Shown here: positions 34,474 through 46,192 of the stretch, piece after piece
Numbering within the stretch: the stretch's first letter is position 1
Layout of the letters: each line of letters opens with the position of its first letter
Source of the DNA: Takakia lepidozioides
Lineage: Eukaryota; Streptophyta; Takakiopsida; Takakiales; Takakiaceae
Assembly: GCA_030704615.1 (NCBI GenBank)
Contig: CM060734.1
Location: 60,838,042-60,902,041, forward strand
Direction of reading: 5' to 3'
Length of the DNA stretch: 64,000 bases
The notes under the pieces: model-generated
The model's input: the letters and a program-made list of their open reading frames with translations, nothing else
Database searches by the model: none
What the model was told of the DNA's origin: nothing
Program-made: the position numbers and the translations under genes

Positions 34474-35760
34474 ATGGCGACGCACGAGGCGAAAACTGTG
34501 AAAGTTACTCTTCTGCGGACTCCGGAGGAGCTGCGGAGAAGGGTGGGCAAGCAGGTTTATGTGCAAATTAGATCTACACCTCTGGTCTTAGATTCTGATA
34601 TTTAAGTCATCATGTCTGTGGACTAATAGTTCTCGAGGAGTGATCAGTTGCTATCCTATGCGGATTCGGGTGAAATTGAGCAGAAACTGTGTAACTCCCC
34701 TCGACTTGATAAGTGCTCCAGATGTTTCCTGGAGAGTCAACGAGCCCACAATGGGTAAATGTACCAGAGCCTGTGAGACTATTTTGAGGAGAATTCCATC
34801 ATCATTTAGTCCGAGGGAAGTTTGAGTGTGCCTGATTCGAATTCTATCTCATGATCTTCTACCCGTCTGAAACTGAAGACTCCACAAAAGATTGTACAGT
34901 TTGATAACGTCTCTAGAGATAGTACACGTAAATATACCGTGAAATTCTGTGTGGGGAATTGGTGTGCAGTGACGGTTTCATTATTGAGCTCAATTTAACT
35001 CGAACTGTGTCAATCATTTTAGGGGTGTGGCCTGTGTATTTCCACCCGAATGTTTTCTGTGCACTCACCTGTTGAGCTATGTGACAAGAATCAGGTCATG
35101 CTCCTATGACGTCCCTTGGAGGGCTCCATTGTCATTGTCTTTCGGAGTGTGGAGAAACTTGAAGAATCGTTATTGTATGTGCCAAAGTCTATACTTCTTG
35201 ATCCGAAGCCTGCTACTGGTTTTTCTTCATTGAATATTCTGCGGATAAACTCGGCATCCACACCGACACACGAGGTGAAATATTATGGATGTAGCTCGGG
35301 TCGATACACTTCAGCTTGCTCAGTAGTCGCTACGAACCCATCCATGATGTGCAGCCAATGCGGTAATCGTATGACCCGTGGAATGATGCTTATAACAAGG
35401 AAGCAGAAACGAACAAGCTGGCTGCACCAATTGCAGTGTCGGAGAGCATGAGCTACATCATCACCGACGATCTGGATATCACCCCATCGCGGATGGCTGA
35501 GCTTGAGAGTTGCGAGGCCCATGTTGGGTTGGCCGAGGTAATATATCCACCATGGGACGAAGGTTTTCTGCTGTTCAAAGAACAGTCAGGCTCCATAATG
35601 AAGAAAAATAATTCTTTGATGGTCTATCGCACGCCTTGACAAACTAGCCGCAGAGTTTGCTTATGGTTCGGTGCACTGCTTTGCAGGTAATCCAGTTATT
35701 GCAGGCTTCTTTGACAAACAACAGCATTGAACGAAGTGTTCGGGAAGATCTAGGCCAAAC
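34474..35760 (+). pseudogene. DUF674 gene, decayed copy
   Basis: Exon 1 starts like its siblings but carries six extra codons (TPEELR), then loses its second half and the donor by a deletion of about 100 bp between two CAGGT repeats. Exon 2 (about 35132-35537) reads VFRSVEKLEESLLYVPKSIL, CSQCGNRMTRGMMLIT and MSYIITDDLDITPS, with a deletion of the LLNKLKV part and a frame change near 35440. The acceptor present in the 37268 copy (GTCAG|CC) is lost. Exon 3 from 35687 reads VIQLLQASLTNNS and then shifts frame by a 2-base loss. It cannot make a full protein. Confidence 0.68.
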
Positions 35761-36084
35761 CCATCTACGTTGTTGGAGAGGATTTGATTTTTCAGCTTTC
35801 AAGGTTTAGCATGGTAACTGGTCAAGGGACGAAGTTTTGAATCGTGACTAAGATCTACAGATGATCAACATATTTTTCATCACTCTAGATACGTGATTAC
35901 TATGACTAGGTACTATCCACACAGTCACTGAGTGAGGAAGTTCTGCTTAGTATGTTATGCAAAACAGAAACTTTTTTGGTAACTCTGTCGATGTTGTTCC
36001 AATCTTTACCGACCCAGTACTTTTGTATCGCCAAGTTACAGTATATAAACCGCAGAAGCAGAAGATACATTTCTCACAGCCCAT

Positions 36085-36660
36085 CTGGACTCTTGAGTCA
36101 ATTTACTAGAGATGCCAACCATCGCTACGTTTGGGTTGAGAAGTTCCCGCTTGTTAACGTACAAATCCGATGCATCAAGCTTCTTCACGCTCTCAAATAG
36201 ATTAGACAGGGCTCCCATCGACTTGCATTGTCCACCTGGATTGGCCACTTCATCGCTCGAGTTAGTTACGACATAGGCAATGGGAAGATAGGTTTGACGT
36301 CACTTGCAACACACAATTGCGTGTGGGTTATTGATACGTAGGCTGTTCACGAAAGAATCCCAGACGCACTCTTTCACGTCCAGAATTTAATGATGCAGCC
36401 TGTGACGTTGGAGCAACGTGAAATATGACATTGTGAGTTCTTACCTTAACTCGTGTAGCAGTCTGATGAGGGCGCCTGTTGGCAACTTAGAAAGCTGAGC
36501 AGGGCATCGACGATCTCTTTGCCAGCTTCCATGTACAAGACACGCCCGCTGATTTTATTTCTTATCAGCGTCGCTGGAGTCCCGCTTTTCTGTGGTACTG
36601 CACCTGCCTTGGCAATCGGCTTGACTTGAGCCCTTCGTCAATCTCAAACGTTCAGCTAAA
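36085..36660 (-). pseudogene. DUF674 gene, minus-strand type, decayed copy
   Basis: Exon 1 remnants lie at 36440-36660 (SGRVLYMEAGKEIVD-like, frameshifted) and exon 2 at 36248-36110: GALSNLFESVKKLDASDLYV and KRELLNPNVAMVG. It is truncated at 36110, where sequence like 29040-29130 follows. Divergent partner of the gene at 37268. Confidence 0.6.
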
Positions 36661-37267
36661 ACGCGTACCTAGGAAGTCTTTGAGCATAATCTTTTCCGGA
36701 CTTCTTACATGAACTGACTAAAAGAACAACGAGACTGGGACTGAGATAATTTGGACTTCCTGCAATTCTCACCCAAGACCCGCCACCGGTTGGTCTTCGG
36801 CACGCCTTGAAGCTATCGCCATAATTCACGATCCTAGAGGGATAGGTGCTGTTCTCAGCCATCCGAGCACAAGCTCTTAATTGACAGGGGTCAAGTGCGT
36901 CATGGACCATGATAGATCAGTAGCCGCCAGCTTACACGATAATGTAGTTACTAGTTACCAAGAGATTAGGTTTCTCAGCGGAGACTACCTAGGGGCTTAC
37001 CGGCAGATCCAGCACGAGGGTAAATGGACCTAAAATCCTGGTGGGGTACAAGATTAATAGATCACGAAGTGGTTTGGTCGCCTCGCGCACTGCATTCTGT
37101 AGACCACTGGGTATTTGTTTCATTTCTAGCACTTCACCTGCGCTGCGACATGTACGATTTAACGCTCCGACAGAAGTAGGACGAGGCTGATTAATCTCTC
37201 AAGCCTGTCAAATTTGAGAGCTTAGAGCTGATCCTGCAGCTCTCACCGTCGAAGAAGTTGTATTAAA

Positions 37268-40200
37268 ATGGCGACTCATGAGGCGAAAACTGTGAAAGTT
37301 ACTCTTCTGCGGAGAAGGGTGGGCAAGCAGGTCTTGTACTTGGAAGCACGAAAGGATTTTGTGGACATCCTCATGAGTTATTTGACATTGCCTACGGGGG
37401 CCATAATTAAGATTCTCTCAACAGGTATGGTTTATGTGCTTGCAAAGATCTACACGGTACACCTGGCCTTAGATTCTGATAGATGGACTTAGATGTCTGT
37501 GGACTAATACTAGCTCTCGGGGAGTGATCGGTCACCATCCTATGCGGAGAACTTCCATGTGAAACAGAGCAGAAACTGTGTAGTTGCCTTCGACTTGATA
37601 AGTCTTGGAGATTAACCGAGCAAGTTGAATGTGCTCTGACAGCCTTAGGGCCAGTTAAATCTTGCAGGTCTAGGTAATTCGGGCCAAATCATTCTAATCT
37701 GAACTCGTCATCTCCTACCCGCCTAAAACTGAGGACTCCAGAAAAAATGTAGGATGTCAGTAATTTGAATCTTGATAACGTATGTGTATCCTCTACAGTG
37801 TGTATATAGTGAGATTTTTGATCGTGGTGAATTGGTGCAGTGATTGTTGCATTATGACCCATTCATAACGACTGTGTCAAACATCTTAGCGCCTATGGCC
37901 TCAGGTATATTTCCACCCCAATGTTTTCTATGCACTGAGTCAGTGGGCCACTGACGAGTTGAGCTGTGTGTGAGATGAATTAGGTCATGCTCCTTTGAAG
38001 TCAGCCATTGCCAATGTCTTTCGAAGTGTGGAGAAACTTGAAGAATCATCATTGTACGTGCCAAAGTCCATACTTGTTGATCCGAAGCCTGCTACTGGTT
38101 TTTCTTCAAATTTTCTGCGGATAGACTTGGCATCCACACCTACGCTCAAGACAAAATATTATGGATGCACTAGACAAGTTTGTTCAGATTGCCTCCGGGA
38201 CCCATATTTGGGACATAACAGTAGCTCGAACCGACTGTAGTGAGAAAAGAGGCCCCCATCTTTACCCTAACTATCTATACTGCACAGTCAGAGTTGTAGC
38301 CAAATTACACACCACAACCGCCGCAGCGGAAGAGAAGACAGTCATGGCGCGCTCCCGTTGATCTCATGAAGAGTGGTAATTGCATGTGCTCATGTGATTC
38401 TCTCTGTACACAACTAATCATCCACAGCATGAGTATGCCCGTGAGGGTCACCAAGTACAAGCATTTGTTATGGCCGCAACACCTTTGAATTTGTTTGATC
38501 AAGCTGTGCAGTAGCTTACTCGGCCCCTCTCCTCCTCTTATCTTTTCTCGTCACTCTTATGTTCTTTCTGAGAACCATCACAGGGCTGGTTCACATTCTC
38601 TGTTTAGCCATGCAGCCTAAGTGGGTCTTATCATCTCTGGAGTTGATCTTATTTGTGCACTCAAGCTCACCATCTACTCTGTTTTCTCTCAGCTCACTCT
38701 ACAGAGAAGAGATGATACTGACAACCACCTACCAGCTACCTATGGAGTCATCACGAGCTCTTAAACATTCTCCCACCATCACTAATTTTCTGGCTTCACC
38801 GTTCCCCTTTTCTTGGACTCTCTCTTATCCCCAAATTGCAAGTTCCATGGACATGAATGGATATAGAATTACTCAGGCTGACTGTGGTTTGTGCAATCTA
38901 ATGTGCAAGGCAGGGTATGATTACACTCAACAGAAATATGGTCATTTCCTTCTGTTACAACCTCATCTCTTAAGTCCTACTTCATCTCACTCAGGCAGCA
39001 GGCTATCCCACTACAACATCATGCCTTCAGTCCCAACACTGCACAAATTTGATGAATACAACATTTCCTCCCCTTCTTGCCTCTCTTACTCTACTTTGTT
39101 CCAGACTGTAGATTCCATTGAACTGACAGGGCAGCACCACTCCAGTGTGTAATTTCACTCACCTAACCGTATACAGGGTACCACGGAAATCTAACATTCC
39201 ATTTGCTACAACAAAATCAAAGTTGCAATTTCTCTCTAGGGTTTCATGACAAGAATAACAAGATCTCCCAAAGCGATAGATCACACTTCAACTTCTTTAC
39301 TGCCAATCAAATTCAACAGCCTGATTCAGGTGAATATCCCAGCAGCCACCATAATTCACCCACAACCTACTTGCCCATTGCATCCTACCTCACCCTCCAA
39401 CTGGCTTTGCTCAATCCTTCACCTTCATTGCTTTCAGCCTCCCAATCACCCCAAAAACCTACCGTTCCACCTGCCTCGCAACCGCTTATATGCCTTTCTC
39501 CATCCCCTCCGGTGATGATCGTCCTGTCCCCTCTGGCAGTTTTTACAGACTGTCTTCATAACGCCGATGCTATCCTATCTTTGCCCTTAGATTCTCTCTC
39601 AGACGCAGATCATCCTCTGCTATTCTAATCGAGCACTCCGGGCATCAAAACCTCTTGCAGTTTTTAGATCTGCCATCATTCCCATATCACAAACGCTGCT
39701 CACGAGATTGCATGGACCCCCTAAATGACAAATGTTTATGCATAAAGACTCACTGCTGCTCCACAGATTTCACAAGCCGTATCTGATTCGCAGCAGAAGC
39801 TCTTCATCGCAAACCACTTGATGCACATGTCTCCACGAGCCACCTATGCTGTTATGAAACTAGGGCAGATGAATGATATCAACTACATCATCAGAGCTGC
39901 ACCAAAAATCATTCATTACTACATTAACACAATGTCACGGTACTTAGGAAAATTTGCAACACATGAGACCATATCTTCCCACTACACGACAACATAATTC
40001 AAATTGCGGATCAGTAGTCGCTACGGACCCATCCATGATCTGCCCACGCGGTAATCGCATGACCCGTGGAATGATGCTTATAACAAAGGAAGCAGAAACG
40101 AACAGTCTGGCTGCACCAACTGCAGTGTCAAAGGGAGGGTATGTGAAGAAGAGCATGAGCTACATCATCACAGACGATCTGGAAGTCACCCCATCGAGTA

Positions 40201-40721
40201 CAATAACCACTATTGTACTCCTCAACAAGCTGAAGGTGGAGACGATGGCTGAGCTTGAGAGTTGCGAGGCCCTTGTTGGGTTGGCCGAGGTATCTGATCC
40301 ACCATGGCCCTTGGGTTAGATCAGAAGTTGTGGTTAAACTCTATGTATAACTGAAGTATGGAAGAATTAAACATGTGCATATTATATATATACATGTGTG
40401 TGTTGTGTGCATATATATTTATCAGTGCTTTGACGCTAATAGATAGTGTCAAGCAACCAAGATATTAATGCTCACACCAGATCTCAGTCCAGGTTATCAT
40501 GAGGGTAATTAACTGTGAGATACAATGAGATCCTTGCAGAACGATTTGATGGCTTATTGCACATTTTGACAACTCGGCGTGAGAGTGTCCTTATGTTTCT
40601 TCATCGCAATGCTTTGCAGGTAGTCCAGTTATTGAAGGCTTCTTTGACGACCAACAGCGCATTGAATGAAGTGTTCGGGAAGATCTTAGCAAATGGAAAG
40701 GATTTGAGTTTCGGATGGTAG
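37268..40721 (+). CDS. DUF674 gene, most complete copy, exon 2 interrupted
   Basis: Exon 1 is 37268-37424; exon 2 is 38005 to about 38165 and resumes at about 40008-40289; exon 3 is 40620-40721. Phases fit at both known introns (G|CC gives Ala; phase 0 at the second). The protein parts read LYLEARKDFVDILMSYLTLP, VFRSVEKLEESSLYVPKSIL, GNRMTRGMMLITKEAETNSL, MSYIITDDLEVTPSSTITTI, LLNKLKVETMAELESCEALV and VVQLLKASLTTNSALNEVFG, the full DUF674 order. About 1.84 kb of foreign DNA splits exon 2. Unless it is spliced out, the gene is dead. One Cys of the CxxC seen in the sibling copy is missing here (CPRGN versus CSQCGN). Function unknown; the family is plant-specific. Confidence 0.62.
38166..40007 (+). 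other. 1.84-kb insert in a DUF674 exon, unidentified
   Basis: Absent from the sibling copy at 34474-35760. Strongly pyrimidine-rich on plus. It contains an open frame at 38559-39152 (197 codons, MFFLRTITGLVHILCLAMQP at its start) and, near 39760-40000, a coding-like stretch SDSQQKLFIANHLMHMSPRA and onward without stops. I recognise no domain, terminal repeat or poly(A) tail. It may be a transposon fragment, a captured gene piece or an unusual intron. Confidence 0.4.
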
Positions 40722-40730
40722 CTTCTGGAA

Positions 40731-41618
40731 ATGTCGACCAAAGGACGTCCTTCCGTGCCAACCTTGATTTACGTGGACCGCCCCAAAAAAATTCTGAAGG
40801 ATGATCAGACCAGATATATCATGAAGAAGCTGCACAAGTATGGATATGACGAGAGTCATGCCATGACTATACCTGCAGACCCAAACAGCCGCCTCGACGA
40901 GATCAGCCGCAGAGACGAAGAAGTACAGGTCAAGTCAAGTATAGCTCTGACTCGAAGAAAGCACATTGCCAAGCCGTCTCCAGAATCATGAGATACTTCA
41001 AAGGAGTCCCAAATCTTGCCTTGACATATGGCGAGAGTGTTCAAGACAACCATCTGATATGCTACAGTGATGTAGACTATGCCGGGGACTTAGATGACCG
41101 TAAGTCCAGGACTGGCATCATATTGTTCCTCAATGGAGGACCAATAGCTTGGATGAGCCACAAACAAGCCTGCATGGCGACCAGTACTACAGAAGCGGAG
41201 TATATTGCTGCAAGCACAACCACCAAAGAAGCGAATATACATATCAGATATGGATGCGCAGTTTGCTCCGATCCATTGGTTGTGCGCAGGGTGGACCTAC
41301 CCCATTGCATTGTGACAACTAGTCTGCCATTCGTTTGGTACACAATCCTGAGTACCACTGCCGAACAAAGCACATTGACATCTCGTACCATCTGATTCGA
41401 GAGCACCAGCTGATTGGAACTATCAACATAATTTATGTTAACACAAAAAACCAGCGAGCTAATATCCTGACGAAAGCACTCACGACCGAGAAATTTCAGC
41501 AAATGAAAGGCCTGATTGGTCTCACAAGTGTGTGATTTCTTCATTTTTTATTTCACAGAAGGATTGACTCAGTGAGTGGGAGTTTTGGTTGTAGAGAACT
41601 CATCAAGATTATACTGGA
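40731..41618 (+). mobile_element. Copia element fragment (RT end, RNase H, start of 3' LTR)
   Basis: From about 40790 it reads KILKDDQTRYIMKKLHKYGY and MTIPADPNSRLD (end of copia RT), then MRYFKGVPNLALTYG, ICYSDVDYAGDLDDRKSRTG, STTEAEYIAAS (RNase H) and RANILTKALTTEKFQQMKGL. Frames change near 40985 and 41240-41335. A GTGAGTGGGAG purine tract precedes the start of a 3' LTR, which is interrupted at 41618 by another copia element and resumes at 45515. It directly follows the last DUF674 exon. Confidence 0.75.
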
Positions 41619-41925
41619 TATTGGAAGTAATTAAACATATCTAGAAGACTAAGAGTCTTGAAGGCCAAAGGTTTAGAAGTCTAAGAGACTGTCTTGTTTA
41701 ACTCACCTTTGGAAGGTGAATGGCTAGAAGGTGGATGGTCACCATAATGGAAGTGGAAGTGACCAAGTAGGACTTTCTAGAGACCTTCTTGTACAAGCTC
41801 AGGGGTGAAGCCACTAGTCTAAGTGTAAGAGTATGATGGTGGCTTCTATGGTTGGGAGGAGGGCTTTAGTTTTAGCTTTAGTCTAAGATTTTAGTTCTTG
41901 TTCATGTTCTTGCTCAATTCTAACA
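41619..41925 (+). repeat. Copia 5' LTR
   Basis: Ends CTAACA before the tRNA-type primer site. Its first two bases are TA, a likely mutation of TG. Confidence 0.85.
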
Positions 41926-41980
41926 TGGTATCAGAGCCATTCTTCTCTACGTGAGAGTTGGTAGTTGAGATTGAGAGAAC

Positions 41981-42895
41981 TTGATTATGGCTGGAGCGTC
42001 ATCTTCTAGCAAACCTCCTTCTATGTCTATGACGAGTGCATTAGATGTGAGAGTGGAAGATCGATTCAATGGAGCTAACTATCAAACCTGGAAGTTTAGG
42101 ATGGAGATGGTCCTTCTAGGCAAAGATCTATGGGGAGTGGTTGATAGATCAGTCCCAAGACTTGACACTAATATTGTTGGCCAAGCCATATGGGATAGGA
42201 AAGATCAGAAAGCAAGAGCTAGCATCATCACAAGGTTGAGAGACAATCAGTTGCATCTCATTATAAGTGCTAAAAATGCTAAGGATGTTTGGGACAAGCT
42301 AGCAAGCATATATGAGACGAAGGATGTCACATCACAAGTGTATGCGACGCAAAAGTTCTATGGTCTGAAGATGACCGAGTCAGACTTAGTTGAACAACAC
42401 TTGAATTTGTTTTGTGTGTTGCGAGATCAACTAGTCTCTGTGGGAACTAATGTGACTGATTAACACGCCGCAGTGGTGTTATTGGCAACCTTACCTGAAT
42501 TCTATTATGATTTTGTGGTGTCTCTAGCAGGACAAACCAACTTAACTATTGATGTTGTCATAAGACTTCTCCTCAAGGAGGAAACAAGAAGAAAAGGTCA
42601 AGGTACATCTACAGAGGTAGACAGAGTTTTGTTCACAGGCAAGACTGGAGTAGTCTTGAATAGAAGACTCCCTTCACATGTGTCTCAGAAGTCCCAGAGG
42701 TTTCAGTAACCTCAATCTAGCTCAAAGATCAAAAAGGCCAAAGTAAGGTGTTTTTATTGCAAGAAACTTGGTCACATGATCAAGGATTGTAGAAAGCGCA
42801 TTGCAGATGAGCGCAGCAAAGAGAGTCAAGGGAACATAACTACTCATCAGAGGAACGCTATTATATTTGTTGTGTCTCTCTCAGCCACTACTAGA
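41981..42895 (+). pseudogene. Copia gag
   Basis: MAGASSSSKPPSMSMTSALD, then FNGANYQTWKFRMEMVLLGK, KDVWDKLASIYETKD and, after a stop near 42461, LATLPEFYYDFVVSL. The zinc knuckle is CFYCKKLGHMIKDC. Typical UBN2-type copia gag. Stops at 42461 and 42707 break it. The sequence jumps near 42895 into the end of integrase. Confidence 0.8.
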
Positions 42896-42904
42896 CAGAA
42901 GCAT

Positions 42905-43700
42905 GTGTGGTATGAGTAGAATGGTGTAGCTGAGCGGATGAATAGATCACTGCAAGAATCTGCAAGGAGTATGTTGAAAGAAGTGAATCTTTCAAATCAT
43001 TTTTGGGCAGAAGCTGTTAGCACTGCAGCATATCTTTACAACAGAATACCTACAAAATCAGTATTGGGAAAAACACGAGAAGAGGTATGGAGTGGTCAGA
43101 AGCCTAGTGTGGCTCATTGTAGGATTTTTGGATGTCGTGCATATGTCCATATTCCTACTCAGAAACGAAGGAAACTTGACTCCAAATCAGAAGGATGCAT
43201 CTTCATTGCCTACACAGAAGGTGTGAAGGGATATAAGTTGTTCAATGAGACAACTAAGGCTGTCAAACACAGTAAGGACATAGTGTTTGATGAAGGCTTC
43301 ATACCCTCTTTGGTAGTGGGAGAAGATGACATGGGAATGAGCTTAGAGCCATTACACCATTTCCAATAGGAATCTTATGAAGAGCCAATACAAGAGATGG
43401 CCGAAGCACATGATGGAGGTGTTCAACTTGATGGAGTTGATCAAGGAATCGAAGTTGGTGAACCACTTGTTGATATGGACTCTAGAGATGAAGTTGAAGA
43501 TGTGCCAATTCTAAGGAGATCTCAACGGGAAAGAAAAGCTCATAATAGGCTGATTACATCTATGAGTGTCATTGAAGCTATGGAAGAAGTATCACAAGTG
43601 GTTGAACCTGCTACATATGAGGAAGCGATGCGCTCTCCAAACAAACTACAATGGGAAGAAGCAATCAACTCAGAGTTGGATTCATTGATGCAAAACAAAG
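42905..43700 (+). pseudogene. Copia integrase C-terminal part
   Basis: NGVAERMNRSLQESARSMLK and NHFWAEAVSTAAYLYNRIPT belong to the end of the integrase core. HCRIFGCRAYVHIPTQKRRK and GCIFIAYTEGVKGYKLFN are the following copia-specific region. Protease, zinc finger and the first two catalytic Asp residues are missing, so the element cannot integrate by itself. Confidence 0.8.
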
Positions 43701-45186
43701 CATGAACACTCACTAGGTTGCCTGCAGGACAAAGAGCCATTGGTTGCAAGTGGATCTTCAAGTTGAAGTACAAAGCTGATGGATCTATTTACCGGTACAA
43801 AGCTCGTCTTGTAGCTAAAGGCTATGCACAAGTTCAAGGAGTGGATTATAATGAAACCTTCTCACCAGTGGTGAAGATTTATTTTATCAGAATGTTGTTA
43901 GCTCTTGCAGCTCAACATGATCACGAAGCTCATCAAATGGATGTTAAGACGACATTTCTGAATGGAGAACTATAAGAAGAGATCTACATGAGACAACCTG
44001 AAGGGTTTGTACAAGGAGGAAGTGATATTGTGTGTAAGCTGCAAAAGAGTTTGTATGGACTCAAACAAAGTCCTCGAGCTTGGTATGCCAGGATCAATGC
44101 TTACCTCTTAAAGGCAAGATTTGAGCGAAGCATTGCTGACACAAACATCTATGTGAAAAAGATGGGAGAGCAATTTGTGGTCATAGCTCTATATGTGGAT
44201 GACACAATCATTGTCACCAACGATCGTCGAAGGTTGTTGCCAGAAACCAAAACACTATTGAGTGCTGAGTTTGTCATGACTGACATGGGTGAGATTCGGT
44301 TCTGTCTTGGTAATCAAATCAGCAGAGATCGAGTGAATCATACAGTATTGATGCATCAACAACAATACATTGAGACCATTCTACAAAGGTTTAAGTTGGA
44401 GATGAGTAAGCCAACATCAACTCCTCTCGAAGTTGGTTTGAAACTTACGAAGGATATGACACCTAAGACTCAAGAAAAGCAAGAGGATATGAGGAAAACT
44501 CCTTATCAAAGCGCAGTCGGCAGTTTGATGTATTGCATGGTTTGTACTAGACCAGACATTGCACATTCAATGGGAGTGGTCTCACAATTTCTTTCAAATC
44601 CCGGACAAACCCATTGGAAAGCAGTGAAGAGGATATTTCGATATCTAAGAAGAACATCAACCTCTGGTCTACACTACAAGAGAGTAAAAGATCCAAGGTT
44701 GTTGGGGTTTGCTGATGCTGATTGGGTAGGAGACGTTGATAGTAAAAAATCAACTTCAGGCCATTGTTTTCTCCTAGCAGGTGGAGCTGTATCTTGGTCT
44801 AGCAAACGACAAGTTGCAACAGCGTTGTCATCAATAGAAGCTGAGTACATGTCCATTACACAATCAACAAATGAGGCTATTTGGTTACGGAAGTTGCTTG
44901 GAGATTTGGGTATCTCCAATCACTACCTACGACTCTCTATTGTGACAATCAAAGTACGATTGCACTAAGTCAGAATCCAAAGTATCATTCAAGGACGAAG
45001 TACATTGAAATGCAACATCACTACATACGAGAAGTTGTATGCAAGGGAGAGATCAAGATGATCTATTGTGCTACAGGAGATATGGTTGCGGATGTTTTGA
45101 CGAAGAGTCTACCACAAACAAAACACATGAAGTGTTCAGCCTTACTTGGTGTCTCTTCTCCAAAGACAAACGAAGTAGCTCAATGA
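43700..45186 (+). pseudogene. Copia reverse transcriptase and RNase H
   Basis: [69 protein letters not shown] and the catalytic LYVDDTIIVTND are RT. FADADWVGDVDSKKSTSGHC, SSIEAEYMSITQSTNEAIWL and DNQSTIALSQNPKYHSRTKY are RNase H. Stops occur at 43705 and 43973 and a frameshift near 44930; otherwise the frame is long (326 codons from 43988), which fits recent decay. Confidence 0.85.
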
Positions 45187-45207
45187 TATGGTTTAATTGA
45201 GTGGGAG

Positions 45208-45514
45208 TGTTGGAAGTAATTAAACATATCTAGAAGACTAAGAGTCTTGAAGGCCAAAGGTTTAGAAGTCTAAGAGACTATCTTGTTTAACTCACCTTTG
45301 GAAGGTGAATGGCTAGAAGGTGGATGGTCACCATAATGGAAGTGGAAGTGACCAAGTAGGACTTTCTAGAGACCTTCTTATACAAGCTCGGGGGTGAAGC
45401 CACTAGTTTAAATGTAAGAGTATGATGGTGGCTTCTATGGTTAGGAGGAGGGCTTTAGTTTTAGCTTTAGTCTAAGACTTTAGTTCGTGTTCATGTTCTT
45501 GCTCAATTCTAACA
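45208..45514 (+). repeat. Copia 3' LTR
   Basis: Starts TGTTGGAAGT and ends CTAACA, followed by the CTGGA duplication. Confidence 0.88.
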
Positions 45515-45830
45515 CTGGAGTCATCCTTCTTGACACCGTAGTTACTAGTAACTACAGTGCTAGTTACTTAAGCATTGTGAACAATGGGCTCTGCTTTCTT
45601 TTAGTTCATGTGTTTGTACGCTGTTGCAGATGTGTGAGGCCAATACATACCTTGGTCCTAAGGTTTACTGCTGTAGTGACACTGTAATGAAGCTGAGTGT
45701 GTGGGTCACTAGACTAGCATGAGCAGGCTGTGTCAGCCAGTGTATCTTTTCCCATGGTCACTAATATTGTTCTAGTCTTTATGATACTATGCTTGTAAGG
45801 TGCTGACACAAGTCTTTGTATCTAGTAGAT
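45515..45830 (+). repeat. Rest of the older copia 3' LTR
   Basis: Follows the right target duplication of the nested copia element and should continue the LTR begun before 41618. No coding capacity. The outer end is not certain, because no second copy of this LTR is in the window. Confidence 0.45.
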
Positions 45831-46192
45831 GTGTATCTTTCTTGAGCTTGCATGTGGAAAGTGTTGCCAACTACATCTCACAAACAATAGTCTGGGCAAG
45901 TGCAATCAGGAAAATTGGAAACAGTTACCTCTACGCCCTATCGTGAAGAACAGATTCCGATGTCACCATAATATACACCCGTCCGTAGCCTGGTGGGGGG
46001 ACATCGACAACAGGGGTGACCTGATACTTCAGGCTTTTCGCTGACTCAATCTTGCTCTCTACTTGCCTCAACCCGCTGGACCACTTTTCCATTTCTTTTC
46101 GTAGGACAATCGGTGCCATGTGGAGGGCGCGTAGGAAATGGGGAAGGGAAAACCCGCGAAGGATTGACCGTTATGACAATTGGGAGCTGAAA

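Larger units (their letters stand above)
41619..45514 (+). mobile_element. Copia LTR retrotransposon, internally deleted
   Basis: LTRs of 307 bp at 41619-41925 and 45208-45514, about 97% alike by eye, flanked by CTGGA duplications (41614-41618 and 45515-45519). The left LTR starts TA instead of TG. A primer site TGGTATCAGAGCC (initiator tRNA-Met type) follows at 41926 and a GAGTGGGAG tract precedes the right LTR. The coding order is gag, (protease and N-terminal integrase missing), integrase end, RT, RNase H. It is nested in the 3' LTR of an older copia fragment. Confidence 0.9.
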
